From Caecitellus pseudoparvulus (lineage: Eukaryota > Bigyra: Bicosoecida), in the NCBI GenBank assembly GCA_965644315.1, contig CBFFRQ010000064.1:310001-374000 (forward strand): a DNA stretch of 64,000 nt, given 5' to 3'. Of this stretch, positions 22,346-34,009 are shown piece by piece. Position 1 is the stretch's first letter, and every line of letters starts with the position of its first letter. Under the pieces are notes generated by a model. It was not told the DNA's origin, ran no database searches, and saw only the letters and a list, made by a program, of their open reading frames with translations. Position numbers and translations under genes: made by a program.

Positions 22346-23455
22346 ATGCTCAGACTCCGCAGCAGGCACTTGGCTTGGGTGGGAGCAGTCGCTGCCGCAG
22401 CCTGCAGCCCGTGCTTGACAAGCGCAGCACTGTCACACACAGCCGAGGACAGCAATGAGCTGAAACCGTGGACGGCGCCCACTTTGCCTGTCCGCGCGGT
22501 GCCCGCCGCTAGCGCCACGCACCAGTCGCCTTCACAGCCGCAACCTTCGTCATGGTCGATTTCCGCAGCCAACATGCTGCCCAAGCAGGGGGTCATGGTG
22601 CTGCAGCAGGCACTGCAGCCTGCTTCTGTGGCTGAAATTTTCAGTTGTCTCCGGGGGGGCGTGATTCAGGACCTTCGTAGCCGTCATTACGCCCTTTCAG
22701 AGCAGCGCACGCGGCAGCTTGCTTCGGAGCTGGGCGCCGCAGTGACGTCACGCACTGCACGCGCCGAGGGGGAGGCGGCAGGTCCTGCCGGCGCTGTGAA
22801 ACGCCTCCGCCGCACGGAGCTGCACTGGAAGCAGCAGGCACGAGGGCGATGGCACATGCAGCTCTTACACAGTGCCATGCAAGCCCCGCTGGAAGCGGCC
22901 CTTCTGCAGAGATTGGACCCGTTGGTGCAAGAGGTGTTTTCGCGGCGAGGCATCCCCTGCCCCGGCGGGGTGCACTTGACAGAGCTGCAGCTAGTCGTGA
23001 GCGAGCCGGGGTGTGAGCAGCAGGTGTGGCATGCCGACAATGCGTGGCCTGGCATCACGCTCTTGTTTCCCTTGCACGCTACTCCGCTGCACCTGGGCCC
23101 AACGCAAGTGCTGCCCGGTACGCACGCACTCCGTGGTGCCACAACGGATGCCTGCACACAGACACCTTCACAGTGGACCACTCTGTGGGCAGCGTCGTCC
23201 TTGGCGCGAGGCGGGCCGGGGCAGCCCGAGTTGCAAGCCGGTGATGTGCTCGTGATGGATGCGCGCACACTGCACCGCGGCGCAGTGAACAGCTCCAAGC
23301 ACACCCTGCGCGTCGCCCTCATCGCCCGCTACGACGCCAGGGGCGAGCATCCCCAACATGCACAGAATGCCCTCGGAGTACTCTCGGCACGCCTGCAAGC
23401 CGATTTCATTCTCGCTGCAGCGAGACTTCAGCTCAGCGACAGCGAGAAGCGGTAG
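22346..23455 (+). CDS. Phytanoyl-CoA dioxygenase (PhyH)-type Fe(II)/2-oxoglutarate oxygenase
   Basis: 369 residues from the first in-frame ATG. The leader MLRLRSRHLAWVGAVAAAACS is basic then hydrophobic, either a signal peptide or an organelle-targeting sequence. The iron site is visible as the H-x-D of WHADNAWPG and the distal His of ARTLHRGAVNSS, followed by the Arg that holds 2-oxoglutarate (LRVALIAR). The double-stranded beta-helix strands around LGPTQVLPGTHALRG fit the family. PhyH-like enzymes hydroxylate lipids or small molecules; the substrate here cannot be told. It is not close enough to the peroxisomal enzyme to call PHYH. Confidence 0.8.
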   Translation: MLRLRSRHLAWVGAVAAAACSPCLTSAALSHTAEDSNELKPWTAPTLPVRAVPAASATHQSPSQPQPSSWSISAANMLPKQGVMVLQQALQPASVAEIFSCLRGGVIQDLRSRHYALSEQRTRQLASELGAAVTSRTARAEGEAAGPAGAVKRLRRTELHWKQQARGRWHMQLLHSAMQAPLEAALLQRLDPLVQEVFSRRGIPCPGGVHLTELQLVVSEPGCEQQVWHADNAWPGITLLFPLHATPLHLGPTQVLPGTHALRGATTDACTQTPSQWTTLWAASSLARGGPGQPELQAGDVLVMDARTLHRGAVNSSKHTLRVALIARYDARGEHPQHAQNALGVLSARLQADFILAAARLQLSDSEKR

Positions 23456-23530
23456 AGGGGAACAATTCAAACACGCCACGACTGTCACCGTCAAGCCTGT
23501 GTGTATGTGGTGGTGCTCAAACTTTGCGCC

Positions 23531-24214
23531 ATGGCCGATGCTGTGCCAGCTCCGGCAGGGGCTGCCAAGAGCGGCAGCCCTGATGCTGCACCAGAGGTAC
23601 TCGATGCAGCTCTTGCCGTGCACGCTTCCAACATTCCCGGCGCAGGCATGGGCCTGTTCAGCACAGTGGATATTCCACAAGGTGCCTGTGTTACGCTGTA
23701 CACCGGCACGGTGCTGCGCACAGCTGCGGCAGCCAAGGTGAAGCAGCGAGCGTACATGATGCGGCTTGGGCCACAGGTCTACATCGATGGCCGGGAGCAC
23801 CCCGAGATGCTTGGCAGGTACATCAACGACGCTTGCAGTGCGGGGTTGACGAATGCCTACTTTGACAAGCGCCCCGAAGAGCGCTGTGCAGCTGTGATTG
23901 CCTTGCGCGATATCCAAGCAGGTGAGGTGGAGGCTGCGGAAACTGCTTCTTCACCCTCGGCACGCAACCCTCCTCCATTAAGCGCCTTCTAACACACAGG
24001 CGAGGAAATTTTCGTCAGATACGGCGCCATGTACTGGATAAAGGGTGGTGGGGTGAAACTCCAGCGTCCGGAAGGCACGACTGGGTGCTGGCCACGCCCA
24101 AAGGCAGTCGCGGAGCTTCGAGCTGGGCACGACGCTGCTATCGCAGCGGCTGCAGCGGCGCTGACACCGGGAGATGCCGTAGAGGAAGTCACAGCAAGTG
24201 GCGAGCACGTCTGA
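23531..24214 (+). CDS. SET-domain protein (putative lysine methyltransferase)
   Basis: Exons 23531-23921 and 24000-24214 (GTGAGG to ACACAG) join in phase 1 to 201 residues, so this is little more than a SET domain. AGMGLFSTVDIPQGACVTLY is the N-terminal SET strand pair. RYINDACSAGLTNAYF stands where other SET proteins have RxxNHSC, with Asp in place of His. GEEIFVRYGAMYW carries the catalytic-region Tyr. No pre-SET or post-SET cysteines are present. The family methylates histone or non-histone lysines; the substrate is unknown. The stop is 33 bases from the convergent NDP kinase stop. Confidence 0.82.
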
Positions 24215-24247
24215 CTTGTGCATCTGTGTGCATTGGGCGTTGCCAGC

Positions 24248-25124
24248 TCAGTTGCCGGCCAGGATCCACGCCTCGTCCACGGTGGTGTACTCCACCAGCT
24301 CCTCGGGGGTGAACCAGTTGGCGATCTCAGCCTGGGCAGACTCGGGGCCATCAGAGCCGTGGATGATGTTGCGGCCCACCTGCACGCACAGGTCGCCACG
24401 GATGGAGCCGGGGGTGGAGTCCAGGGGGTTGGTGGTGCCCATCAGCTTGCGGCCGCCCTTGATGCAGTTGGTGCCCTCCCACACCATGGCCACGATGGGG
24501 CCAGAGGAGAAGAAGTCCACCAGCCCGTCGAAAAAGGGCTTGGAGGACAGGTCGGCGTAGTGCGCAGAGGCCAGCTCCTTGGTTGGGTGCACCATCTTCA
24601 GGCCCACCAGCTTCCACCCCTTGGCCTCGAAGCGGCGGATGATCTCGCCGACCAGCTTGCGCTGCACCGCGTCGGGCTTGCAGGCGATGAAGGTGCGCTC
24701 CTTAGCAGTGCCGGGGACGCCCGTGTGGGGGGCAGCCGTGGCGCACATGACAGGGGCTGCCACGAAGGAAGTGGCGGCAGTGACGGCAGCGGCGGAGGCG
24801 GCGACGGCAGCGACTCTGTGCGATGGGGGGGGCAAGTTCACGTGCTTGGGCTGCGGGCGCTGGATACCTAGGCACTGGGCAGCAGCTCGGAGAAGAGGCC
24901 GTATTCCAAGTGTGCGCGTCAAGCGCGCGGTGGCACTTGGCGTGTCAGCAGCGCGCGGCGGAACTTGACTGAACAAGTGGGCAGGCACTCACGGCTTGGC
25001 GTAAGCCTGTGCAGAGGAGCAAGAGGGTGGGGGAGGTGGCATGCGTGGTTCAGTGAGCGATTTTCGGAACTGCACGTACGGCAGCGGCGCGGAAGGCCGT
25101 GGAGGCGGCGCGGCGGAAAGCCAT
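24248..25124 (-). CDS. Nucleoside diphosphate kinase with N-terminal targeting extension
   Basis: The catalytic part (from [21 protein letters not shown]) is a classical NDP kinase, transferring the gamma-phosphate between NTPs and NDPs through the His in RNIIHGSDG. It ends [18 protein letters not shown] frame is open from 24988, but the better start is probably an upstream exon, 25080-25124, encoding [15 protein letters not shown], a typical mitochondrial presequence. It has a GTACGT donor, joining in phase 0 at the acceptor before PKHVNLPPP near 24870. The Ala-rich stretch with a hydrophobic run ([14 protein letters not shown]) before the kinase domain fits an intermembrane-space or inner-membrane form. 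The exact 5' structure is inferred. Confidence 0.88.
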
Positions 25125-25379
25125 GTTGGACGTGGAGGAATGCACTGAAGGGGCTGCAGGGTACTGCTAGAGCGGCGAGTGCGAGCAGGGCAAGGAAGTA
25201 TCTGGATTCGTTGAAGTGCCACGATGACCACTTTTGCTGCACTGGACTTGCACTTGGCCTGCCTTGACCGGGAGGGGCCTGAGGTGTCGTGAGGGGGGGA
25301 TGCTATCTTGCTGCAGCCCAGGCACAGAGGGGTCCCAGTGGTGCAGCCAACGGATGCGGGCAGCATACGTGCCGCGGCA

Positions 25380-25958
25380 TCAGCGCAGCAAATCATCGAA
25401 CGAGCTGCCAGACCCTGCTTTCTTGGAGGCAGAGTCCGGCAGCACCGACTCCAAGCCGTACAGCTGCGCCTTCAAGCCTGCCACACCCTTCAGCTTGGTC
25501 ATCTTGGTCGCCAGCTCGTACTTGGCAGCATAGTCCTGGGCCTGCAGCGGTACCTTGTCGGGGATGGTCAAACCCACCCGGGCGGCTGCCGCCTCCCGGT
25601 ACGCCTTGGAGTCAATGTCCACCTGGCCGTATTGTACGATGAGGCCCTGCGCAGAGCAAGGGCAGGCGTGAAAGTGAAGCGGCCGAGGAGGCAGCAGGCC
25701 AGGTTATCGTGGACGCACCCGCTGCTCCTTGATGGCGCGCAAATAGTCGAGGAACTCAGTGGCTTGAGCTCGCGCTGTGCGTGCTGCGGCCTTTTCGGCG
25801 TGCATGGCAGCTCGGTACGAGTCCAGCACTGCCGTCGACCACTGCGAGACATTCTGCTGCGGGGGAAAGCCTGCTACATTGTGCACCTCATCCCTCAGGT
25901 GGCGCAAGATGCTGCGGGCGACGCTGAGCGTCTTGGCCCGCACTCGAGCAGATGCCAT
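25380..25958 (-). CDS. FMC1: FMC1-like mitochondrial ATP synthase assembly factor
   Basis: Exons 25719-25958 and 25380-25646 (minus strand, GTGCGT to GCGCAG) join in phase 0 to 168 residues. SVARSILRHLRDEV resembles the FRGLLRELR start of human FMC1. ATEFLDYLRAIKEQRGLIVQYG followed by ARVGLTIP matches its ATYLCLLRSIRK...AGLVGLKLP core. In yeast and animals FMC1 stabilises the F1 assembly chaperone Atp12 and is related to LYR-type proteins. The C-terminal 65 residues, ending in SSFDDLLR, extend beyond the human protein. There is no obvious presequence, as is usual for this group. Assignment is by motif order only. Confidence 0.68.
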
Positions 25959-26392
25959 GGCGTGCCCAGCGTTTCGCTGCACCAAGCCAGGTCCGGGGGC
26001 AGCAGCTGCCTGACGCCCCTGGACGAAACGGACGGGGAGCAAGAACACAGGAATCTAAAGATACACGAGGGGAGGGGGCGCTGGTGTTGGTGCTGGAATG
26101 TGCATTAGTCAGGGGAGTGCAGGCAGCCTGCCAGAGTAGGCACGCATGGCGTTTCGCACTTCGCAGTGCTGGCTGCTCTTCGATCAGGCACCGCAGCAAC
26201 TGTCTCCTCTGTGAAAAACCCAGCAGCAGCGCGGAATGCAGTGTATAGGGAGAACGCGGTACAGCACCACCTGGACGTGCTGCCAGCCTTCCAGCCAGCA
26301 CTGCGAGTCGAGCCACGACGCAGACCGTATTGCCAGCACGGGAGGCGCGAAGTGCACGCTTGCAGCAGGCTGAAGCGGCGGGTACTGGTTCC
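25959..26392. promoter_or_regulatory. Divergent promoter region, FMC1-like / Gfo-Idh oxidoreductase
   Basis: 434 bases between outward-reading starts. GTTTCGC occurs near 25971 and 26150. No gene is supported. Confidence 0.4.
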
Positions 26393-28870
26393 ATGGCTTC
26401 CCCAGACCGAAGAGCGCCCGTGGCGCAGCAAAGAATTTCTGTCGCAATTGTCGGGGCCGGCTCGCGAGGCAAGGTACGGTGCGGTGCCTGCCCTTCATGC
26501 CGGTGCGGAGGAAGCACCCTTTGTTCTGAGCCCACAGACATACGCTCGCTATGGCTTGGAGCGCCCAGACCTCATGCAAGTTGTGTCTGTTGCCGAGCCC
26601 AGACCGTTCCACCGGGAGCTCATCTCCAAGCGGTGCGTGGGCTGCGCAAGGCAGTCAGCGTGGTGGGAGCAGCATCGCACAACGGGCGGCAAGCCTTCTG
26701 CGCAGATTCGGCATCCCGGACACCCTGGCTTTTGACGACTGGAAGGCTTTGGCTGCCAAAGAACGTGTAGCTGACGCTGCCATTATCGCGACTCAAGACC
26801 ACATGCACGTTGGCCCCTGCGTGGTGCGTGGCAAGGGTGGAAAGAGGCCCCAACTTCCGCAGCAACTTCCGCACTGGCGAGCAACACACCCCCTCCGCTC
26901 TGCAGGCTCTGGCGGACAAGGGATACCACATCCTACTGGAGAAGCCCATGGCTGTGACATCGCAAGACTGCAGGCGCATCGTTGAGGCTGTGAAGCGCAA
27001 TGGCGTCATCCTCGCCGTTGGCCACGTGCTGCGGTACACGCCGTACATGCAGAAGATGAAGGAACTCATCGCCTCGGGGGTCATTGGGGAGGTGGTGAAT
27101 GTGCAGCACCTGGAACCCATTGGGAACTGGCACTTTGCGCACTCCTACGTGCGCGGCTCCTGGCGCCGGGAGGATGAAAGCACCTTCATGCTCATGGCCA
27201 AGTGCTGCCACGATGTGGATTTGATCCGGTACATCATGGACAAGCCCTGCACTCGCGTGTCCTCCTTCGGCGCCCTCACCCACTTCAAACCTGAGAAGAA
27301 GCCGCCCGAGTCTGGCTCTGCCGTGCGCTGCCTGGACTGCCCCCTGCAGGACTCTTGTCCCTACTCTGCCAAAACCATCTACCTACAGCGCGCCCAGAAC
27401 GACTACTTTGCCTGGCCAGTGGCCATGCTGCTGGACGGCGAGCCGTCCGTCCCTGCAGTGGAGGCGGCCCTACGCACGGGGCCGTACGGCCGCTGTGTGT
27501 GGGCCTGCGACAATGACGTGGCGGACCACCAAGTGGTCAGCATGGAGTTTGAGGGGGGCGCCTCCGCCACCCTCACGACGACTGCCTTCACCGAAGCCAT
27601 CTGCCAGCGCCGCACACGGGTGTTCGGGAGCCTGGGCGAGCTCAACGGGGACGGAGACAGCACCATCCGGCACTTCGACTTCCGCACAGGCAAGGCCACC
27701 CTGCACGAGCTGCCTGGGGCACCGCCCGAAACAGGCATCACGGGGCACAATGGCGCAGACTACTTCCTCATTGAGTCCTTCGTGAGGGCAGTGGCTACGC
27801 TGGACCCGACTGCCGTGCTCTCGGGCCCGGACGAAACCCTGGAGTCCCACCTCATCGTCTTCGCAGCTGAGGCGGCACGCCGTGCAGGCGTCGTCGTGTC
27901 AGTGCAGGACGTCCTCTCCGCCGGCATCGCGCCCGCTGTGGCCAGTGCGACTGCCGTTGCCGTGGGGGCCAAAGTCGCGGCGTCTGGCCAGGCCACGGCT
28001 GTCAGCCAAGCCCAGAGCGAGGCTGCCATCCACATCCCGCCCGTTGCCGGGTCTGCCGCACCCCTCTCTGCGCCCCACACGCTCACCCCGCCCCTGTCGG
28101 CCGCCTCGCCGCTCCTGGGCTCCAGCTGGGGCATGCCTGGCTTGCCTGGTACAGTGCCACCCGCCTCGTCGGGGGCGCCTTCCCTCCCCCCCGGCTCCAC
28201 GGTGACGGCGCACATTGCCACTGCAAGTGGCGGGCAGCCGCCCGTGACCACTGAATCGGGCCACAGCCTCGTCACGGTGACATCCTCAGCGCCCATGCGA
28301 GATGCTGAGGCCTTGCCAGGCGGTTTGGAGGACCAGGACGTTGTGTTGGAGGGGGATGCCTCGCAGCCCCTGGCTCAGGTGCCCCTTGTGCACGCCGCGG
28401 TGTCCAGCGAATCCGCGCGGGGGCTGGGCGCAGTGCCAGTGAGCATATCCACAACTCCCTCAGGCATGCGCAGCCCGACTGTAAACTCCCAGGCGCAGCT
28501 GCCTGCCGTGGCTGCGTCTGGGGGGGGTGCCTGGGCTGTGTCCTCCCCTCTCAGCGCGAGCCAGGGCTCCCCGCACATGCCTGCGGGTGTGCTGCCGGCG
28601 ACCATTTCGGTCTCAATTTCTGCCCATGACGAACAGAAGCGCTCAGGCTTCTCACAGGGGCCAGCAGACACGGCAGGAGTTGCCATGGTGCCAGTCGCCG
28701 CTGCAGTGGGAAGCGTGCTGGGCGCCATCCACTCCGTCACCAGCGCGACACCGCGCGCCACGGCCGTGGGTGGGCCCTTTGCTCCATCTCACTCTGCCTC
28801 CATCCCGACAGGGGACGAAGGGGAGGACCTGCTGCTTGATAGCTCGGTAGGCAAGTCCACTGCTCCTTGA
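26393..28870 (+). CDS. Gfo/Idh/MocA-family NAD(P)-dependent oxidoreductase with long tail
   Basis: Four exons, 26393-26473, 26538-26632, 26706-26823 and 26906-28870, join with consistent phases to 752 residues. The Rossmann fold opens with VAIVGAGSRGK. ATQDHMHVGPCV and the catalytic EKPMAVT motif (family EKP) follow, then the C-terminal domain with KCCHDVDLIRYI. A cysteine cluster, RCLDCPLQDSCPYSA, sits near the middle as in one subgroup of the family. After about residue 390 come some 350 residues of Ala/Ser/Pro/Val-rich disordered tail, which is unusual for this enzyme class and may tether or localise the protein. The sugar or other substrate is unknown. The C-terminal stop lies 41 bases from the convergent gene. 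Confidence 0.87.
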
Positions 28871-28911
28871 CCGGCAGGCGCTGGCTGTAGGCGGGGTAAA
28901 TACACGTCAAA

Positions 28912-30054
28912 TCACTCCCACTGGGTCAATGGCAGGTGTCTCAACACCTCCCGGCGCTGGGCCTCAGTACACAGGCTGCCTTGGGTGCTGGCAGAGCCAC
29001 GGCTGTCCACGCTCAGCAGGCACCGCAGCCCACCCTCGACACGTTGAGGTGGGTGTGGTGGGGAAGCCGTGGCGGCACTTGCCGCAGATGGTGAGCAGTG
29101 AGCCCCCTCGGCCCAAGCTGCAGGGAGCATGTCGTGCGAGCAACTTGATCCCTGACTGGCGTGGTGGGCAAGTATGGTGACGCCTGGGATAGTTTGAGTG
29201 CCCACATCGCAGCAGACGCCCTGCAGGGCAGGCCCACAACCTTGAGACACAACGGCTGTCCGTGCTTGCACGCCCACATGGCAGGGAGTGGCGCGGGCTT
29301 TCGCTGAAAAGTTGGGCTGCGAGAGGCAGAACTCTGGCTTTGGTTGCTGGTGCCTCGAAGCGTCTGCAGCTGGCGGCGCCTCACGACCTGCGCTGGCGTG
29401 TGGAGACTTGCTACCCCCATGAACAGGTGGCGTTCGTGCTGGCTCACCTGACCATGGTGACAGTGCAAAGCTCTGCCAGGATCCGGGAGAACTGGAGGCG
29501 GGGCTGGGCGCTCTGACTGGCAAGCACAGAGACGACTTCACCAGCGCAGCTGTGCCATTTCCACTCCCGTTCCTCGCCAAGTCACCCATACCGCTCAGAG
29601 CAGACACCTCTGACCCTGGGGAGTTGCACTCGGCAGCATTGTCTGGCAGGCCTTGGCTCAGGAACGACGCAAGCTGGGGCACTCGGCTGTTGACAGAAGG
29701 AGACTGAGACGGCGCGCTGCCCAGCAGCCGCCCTTGCTGGTGAAGGCTGAAGGCCAAAGAGACCTGCTAGCAAGGCGATACTCCGGAATATTCACGCGCG
29801 GGCTCCTCGGGCTGTGGCTGGGAGCCCTGCGCAACGATTTGGCAACGCACCAACACCGGCTTCCGCGAAGCACTCGTTCTAATGCCGCAGGCTGCGATGA
29901 GCCTTCTCAGCTCTGGGATAGAAAACGCATTGGAAATCGCATACTCTGTCAGCTGCTTGCCCAGCAGCCGCTCACGAAGCTGGCGCAGCTCCCAAGCCTC
30001 CCCTGACGATGCAAGCCCGCGGAGCATTCCTTGCCGCTGAGAGGCTGCAGCCAT
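28912..30054 (-). CDS. Hypothetical protein with possible SAP motif
   Basis: Exons 29851-30054 and 28912-29763 join in phase 0 (GTGCGT to CTAGCAG) to 351 residues. The N-terminal 68 residues look helical. FSIPELRRLIAACGIRTSASRKPVL resembles a SAP DNA/RNA-binding helix pair (ELxxLIxxxGxxxxxxKxxL). The rest is Ser/Pro/Ala-rich and probably disordered; GVCCDVGTQT and the end EAQRREVLRHLPLTQW may be short motifs. A GTGAGC...CAG pair near 29440 could mark a further intron. No function is claimed. Confidence 0.5.
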
Positions 30055-30317
30055 GGCAGCACTCCCAAGAAGAAAGTGGCAGTGAAAGCTTGGGAGCTGA
30101 CTGAGTACCACAAGGAGGCGCGACACCGGTTGGGATGGGTGGATTTGCGGCGGAGCAGAAGCTGCCAGGCTGCCAGTTGTGCAGCGCAAGCAAGGCTGAG
30201 CAACGCCAGACACCCGACACAATCTGTGGCAGGAGTGACGGCCTGACACGGGAGCCCCTGGATGGGAACCCAACTGGACTTTTGCCCTGCACTTCCAACC
30301 CGCCAGTGGAATCACTC

Positions 30318-31382
30318 ATGGCGTCTGAGCACTACCTTGCTGCTGGTGCTTCGCCGGCGTTTCCTCAAAGACGCCTGAGTGACCCAACCCGATACAAGAC
30401 CCGCATGTGCCACTTCATCCTAAGGGGACACCCTTGCCCTGATGCGGACAGCTGCACGTTTGCACACCATGAAACAGAACTGCGGAAGGGCGTTGTTGCT
30501 GCGACGTTGGGCGGGCAAGGGGCCCATGGTGGTGCAGTTGGCAAGTCGAATCCAGCCCTTCGCAACCCCCGATTCAAGACGCGCATCTGCGTACACTGGG
30601 CGAAGAGCAATGGCAGGTGGTGTCCTCTTGGGGACCGCTGCAAGTTTGCGCACGGAGAGGTGCGTGGCCCAGTGTCTCCCAGCGCTGCCTGGTCCGCATG
30701 CCAGGCGTGCCCTCTCCCCTCTCCCAGGAAGAGCTGAGATGCGCATTCCCCACTTCAGACGAAGGAGTTGGAGCATTCCCTCCGACAGGCATAAACACAG
30801 GTGCGTGCGGCGATGAGAGCTCGGGCTGTGCACGGCCCACACACCTCACGTGGGCGAATGGCCACAGGACCCCAAGAAGGCAGCTCAGCTCAGATGGCGC
30901 CCTACAAGCCAGAATACTCAGCTGATACCATCCCAAGCTGGGTTGCTTGTCCAGCTCCGTGGCAATCGCAGCCGACACTTGATCCCATGGGCAAGCAACG
31001 CCCCTCCCTGGATGGTTTCACTATCCCCCCCCAGCATTGCCCCCCGCTGGCACAAGTGACCATGAAACCGTGCACCACATTCGTCCCCCTTCCGCGCCGT
31101 GTCCCAGGCTCCCTCAAGATGGCTTCCATCTCCGCCCCACATGCACCGGTCACATCGCTCCCCGCCACGCTTGACGACAGCCCCTGGTCAACACCGACCG
31201 AGAGGTTAACAAGGAGCGGCACCGTGGACTCGGCCACATCGGATGAGAAGTCATCCTCCTCTGCGAGTCAAACAAGCTGGACGAATGCGGGCGCGTGCGA
31301 GCACCATGCACAAAGCGCGGCACAGCTGGCAGCCACCCTGCACAGCCTCGGCATTCCTCTTGAGGAGGGGGAGGACTTGTAG
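30318..31382 (+). CDS. Tandem CCCH zinc-finger RNA-binding protein
   Basis: Exons 30318-30659, 30728-30800 and 30868-31382 join in frame to 309 residues. Two CCCH fingers lie near the N-terminus. The first follows YKTRMCHFILRGHPCPDADSCTFAH, the second FKTRICVHWAKSNGRWCPLGDRCKFAH. The (Y/F)KTRxC lead-ins are typical of TIS11/tristetraprolin and related tandem fingers that bind AU-rich or other single-stranded mRNA. Spacing between Cys residues is wider than in TTP, so the plant or protist type is likelier. The remainder is low complexity. A short helix closes the protein (AQLAATLHSLGIPLEEGED). A role in mRNA stability is inferred. Confidence 0.85.
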
Positions 31383-31868
31383 CCTGCCACGGCCCCGTTC
31401 CAACCCCCCCCTTCAGCGTTTCTTCGTCAACTCAGCACTGTGCTCACTTGTGCGTCTCTGTCCCCTGTGGCCCCTATCGTGACATGTTCGCCGGCTCCAC
31501 CTTGGGCAGGGACGGCTGTTGCCGCCCCTCTTGCCCCACAGTCAATTCACAGCCAGCAGCAGCTTCTTCTTTGTGGCACTGCTCTAGTTTTGCTTGCTGC
31601 AATGGCTCATTGAGCTGGGGGTCCCCACAGCTGCTTCACAGATGCACGAGTGCAGGGTGCTCTACGAGCCACGTGGCAGCGCAGTGCTCGAGCCGGGCCT
31701 CACCAAAAGCTCAAAACCAATCTGCTTGTTTCAATTGGCCGAGGACCCTTGCCCTGCTGAGTTGCACTGCCTGTTTCCCAGCCTGCAGTCCCAGCAGGAC
31801 CGCGGCGCAGGCGGCAAGGTAGCTCGCGACTGGCTTGTGTGACTGGGGCGGCGTGATTGGGGCCTGTC
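31383..31868. other. Intergenic region upstream of GnT-I
   Basis: 486 bases. A frame at 31594-31842 (82 codons, starting MLQWLIELGVPTAA) has some protein-like character but no splice support or homology I can name. I leave it uncalled. Confidence 0.35.
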
Positions 31869-33704
31869 ATGGCAGCGAAGCGCGGGAAAGTCAGCCGTGT
31901 CGCTTTAGTGACACGTGCGATGGCTGGGCTGCTTCTGATGTCTCTTGCCGGAAACTTATGGTTCATGGCCAGCACGGGGTGCACCACAGCCTTGCAGGTG
32001 CGGCGAGGTGCGGTGTCGCGCTCAGCATGCAATCACACCACAGTCCTGCCAACCCCAACCACAGACTCTCGAGGCGGAAGTCTCGAAACTGCGAGCTGCG
32101 CAGACGCGGGACACGCAGAACGTACGTACCTCTGGGTCTTCGCGTGGAGTTTCATGCTCGTTTCACAGGCTGCAGCTTTCTTCGCAGGATGCCGTCGGCA
32201 GCCCAAAACAGCGCACCGCAGGCCAGGACTCCCCTGCACACGAACCAGTGCACGATTTGAATCCTCATGGCCCGCTCACAGCACAGCCTCCCCCGTCGCC
32301 CTGGGACGAGGCGCCTGCTTCAGCTGGCCTGCGAGGCAAGCAGCCAGTCACCGCCCCTCCGTCCGTCTCCAACGAGCCAGCGCCTGCTGTCGCGACTGGC
32401 ATGGAGGCCTTCACTTTGCTCATCATTTGCTACAATCGCCCGGAGTATTTGCGCCGCACCCTTCGTGGCATTGGTGCTGCCTGGCCTACAACGGGCACTG
32501 GCCCTCACATCCTGCTCTCGCAAGACGGCAACGACCCAGGTGTCTCAGCAGTGGCAGCCCAGGGCGCTGCGCTGGTGCAGGAAGGGCAGGCAGCACAGGC
32601 CTCACAGGCCCCTATCACATACCAACACGTGCAGCACCAGCAGACCCGCGCGCCTGGTGACGACCCTTCCGGGTACTCGGCTCTGGCCAGGCATTTCGGC
32701 TGGGCGATCTCGGAGGCTTTCAAGCGCCCTGAAGCTCAGTACGTCATCATCGTGGAGGACGACTTGGAGGTTGCTGTGGATTTCTTCGGCTACTTTGCCG
32801 CCGTCGCCCCCGTCCTGCGTGCTGACCCCACTCTGCTAGCGGCTTCAGCATACAACGACATGGGCCAGAGGAGCTTCGTCGGCAACCCTGCGCGAGTGCT
32901 GCGTTCTGACTTCTTCCCAGGGCTGGGGTGGATGTTGACCCGGCATGTCTGGGCTGAGTTGGGCCCGAAGTGGCCGTCTGGGTATTGGGATGACTGGCTC
33001 AGGGAGCCCCCGCAACGGCAGGGTGAGTTGGCGCTGGGGCGTGACTGCCACACACGCACGCCCCCGCACACGGCAGCTCACACACCCACCATCGCACAGG
33101 CCGGCAAGTTCTGCACCCTGAAGTCAGCCGCACGCGCACGTTTGGGGAGAAGGGCGTGTCTCGGGCGCAGTTCTTTCACAAGTACCTAGGCAACATCCAC
33201 CTCAACAGCGCCAAGGTGGACTGGCCGAGCCAGGACCTTCGCTACCTCCAGAAGCAGTCATGGGACGCTAGCCTCAAGCAGCTCGTCGCAGCTGCGAAAG
33301 TCGAGTCCAGCGCCCAGGCCCTGCTTGCTGCAACATGCCCTGCTGACGACCTGGGGCCGGTTTTGCAGGGCGACAGCCCGGCGACGTGGAGTGGCTGGCT
33401 CCCCCCGTCCACACTTCGGGATGCGGCGGCCCTGTCCAGCAGAGTCTTGAAGGTGGAGTACTCTGGCTTCAACGGGCCCCGTGGATACGAGTCCCTCGCT
33501 CAGGTACGTCTGCAGCTGCCCAGTCGGCTGCACCTGCGCCACTCGCAGCCCCACATGCTCTGCTCACAGCAAATCGGAGTGATATCGGATGTCAAGGCCC
33601 GTGTTCCACGCACCGCATACAAAGGTGTGGTGGCCCTTCGTCACAACTCCTGCATCAAGCTGCTGGTGCCAGCCCAGTGGAGCATTGACTTTGACTCTCA
33701 GTGA
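31869..33704 (+). CDS. MGAT1: Alpha-1,3-mannosyl-glycoprotein 2-beta-N-acetylglucosaminyltransferase (GnT-I)
   Basis: Golgi enzyme starting hybrid and complex N-glycans by adding GlcNAc to Man5GlcNAc2. Exons 31869-31997, 32065-33022, 33100-33503 and 33570-33704 give 541 residues; a possible 66-base intron at 32122-32187 would make 519. It is a type II membrane protein with MAGLLLMSLAGNLWFM as anchor, then a stalk with heptads. The GT13 domain starts FTLLIICYNRPEYLRRTLRG. The metal site is VEDD, near residue 273. FFPGLGWMLTRHVWAELGPKWP and the catalytic YWDDWLR are near-identical to animal GnT-I, followed by SRTRTFGEKGVS and the C-terminal subdomain. Its presence implies Golgi processing beyond oligomannose glycans. 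Confidence 0.95.
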
Positions 33705-34009
33705 AGAGCAGTCGGGAACAATACGCCGCTGCTGAAGTGGAGTGGGTGCTGCGGAGTTTCAGACTCCGACCGCAAAGCGCATGCCAGGGACACTTTTTGC
33801 GTGCTCTCTTCAACCAATTTCAGCGCAATATACTGTTGGGTGCTCCCCTTTCACTTCATGCCCCAGGCCTTGCGCCGCGACCACTGGCAAGCCCCAGTGG
33901 GCTCTCTCACGGTGCCGGCACTTCACTTCCCCCAGACGAGCGTGAAACGCTGCTCTTAAGCTGCCGCTTGTCGGCTGCCAGTGCCGCGAGTGGCAACGCT
34001 CAGGGCAGC
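33705..34009. promoter_or_regulatory. Intergenic region upstream of bZIP gene
   Basis: 305 bases between two plus-strand genes. It contains GTGAAACGCT near 33940 but nothing else I can name. Confidence 0.35.

Noticed and set aside
31594-31842. 82-codon frame upstream of GnT-I
   Set aside because: Some protein-like character but no homology I can name and no joined exons.
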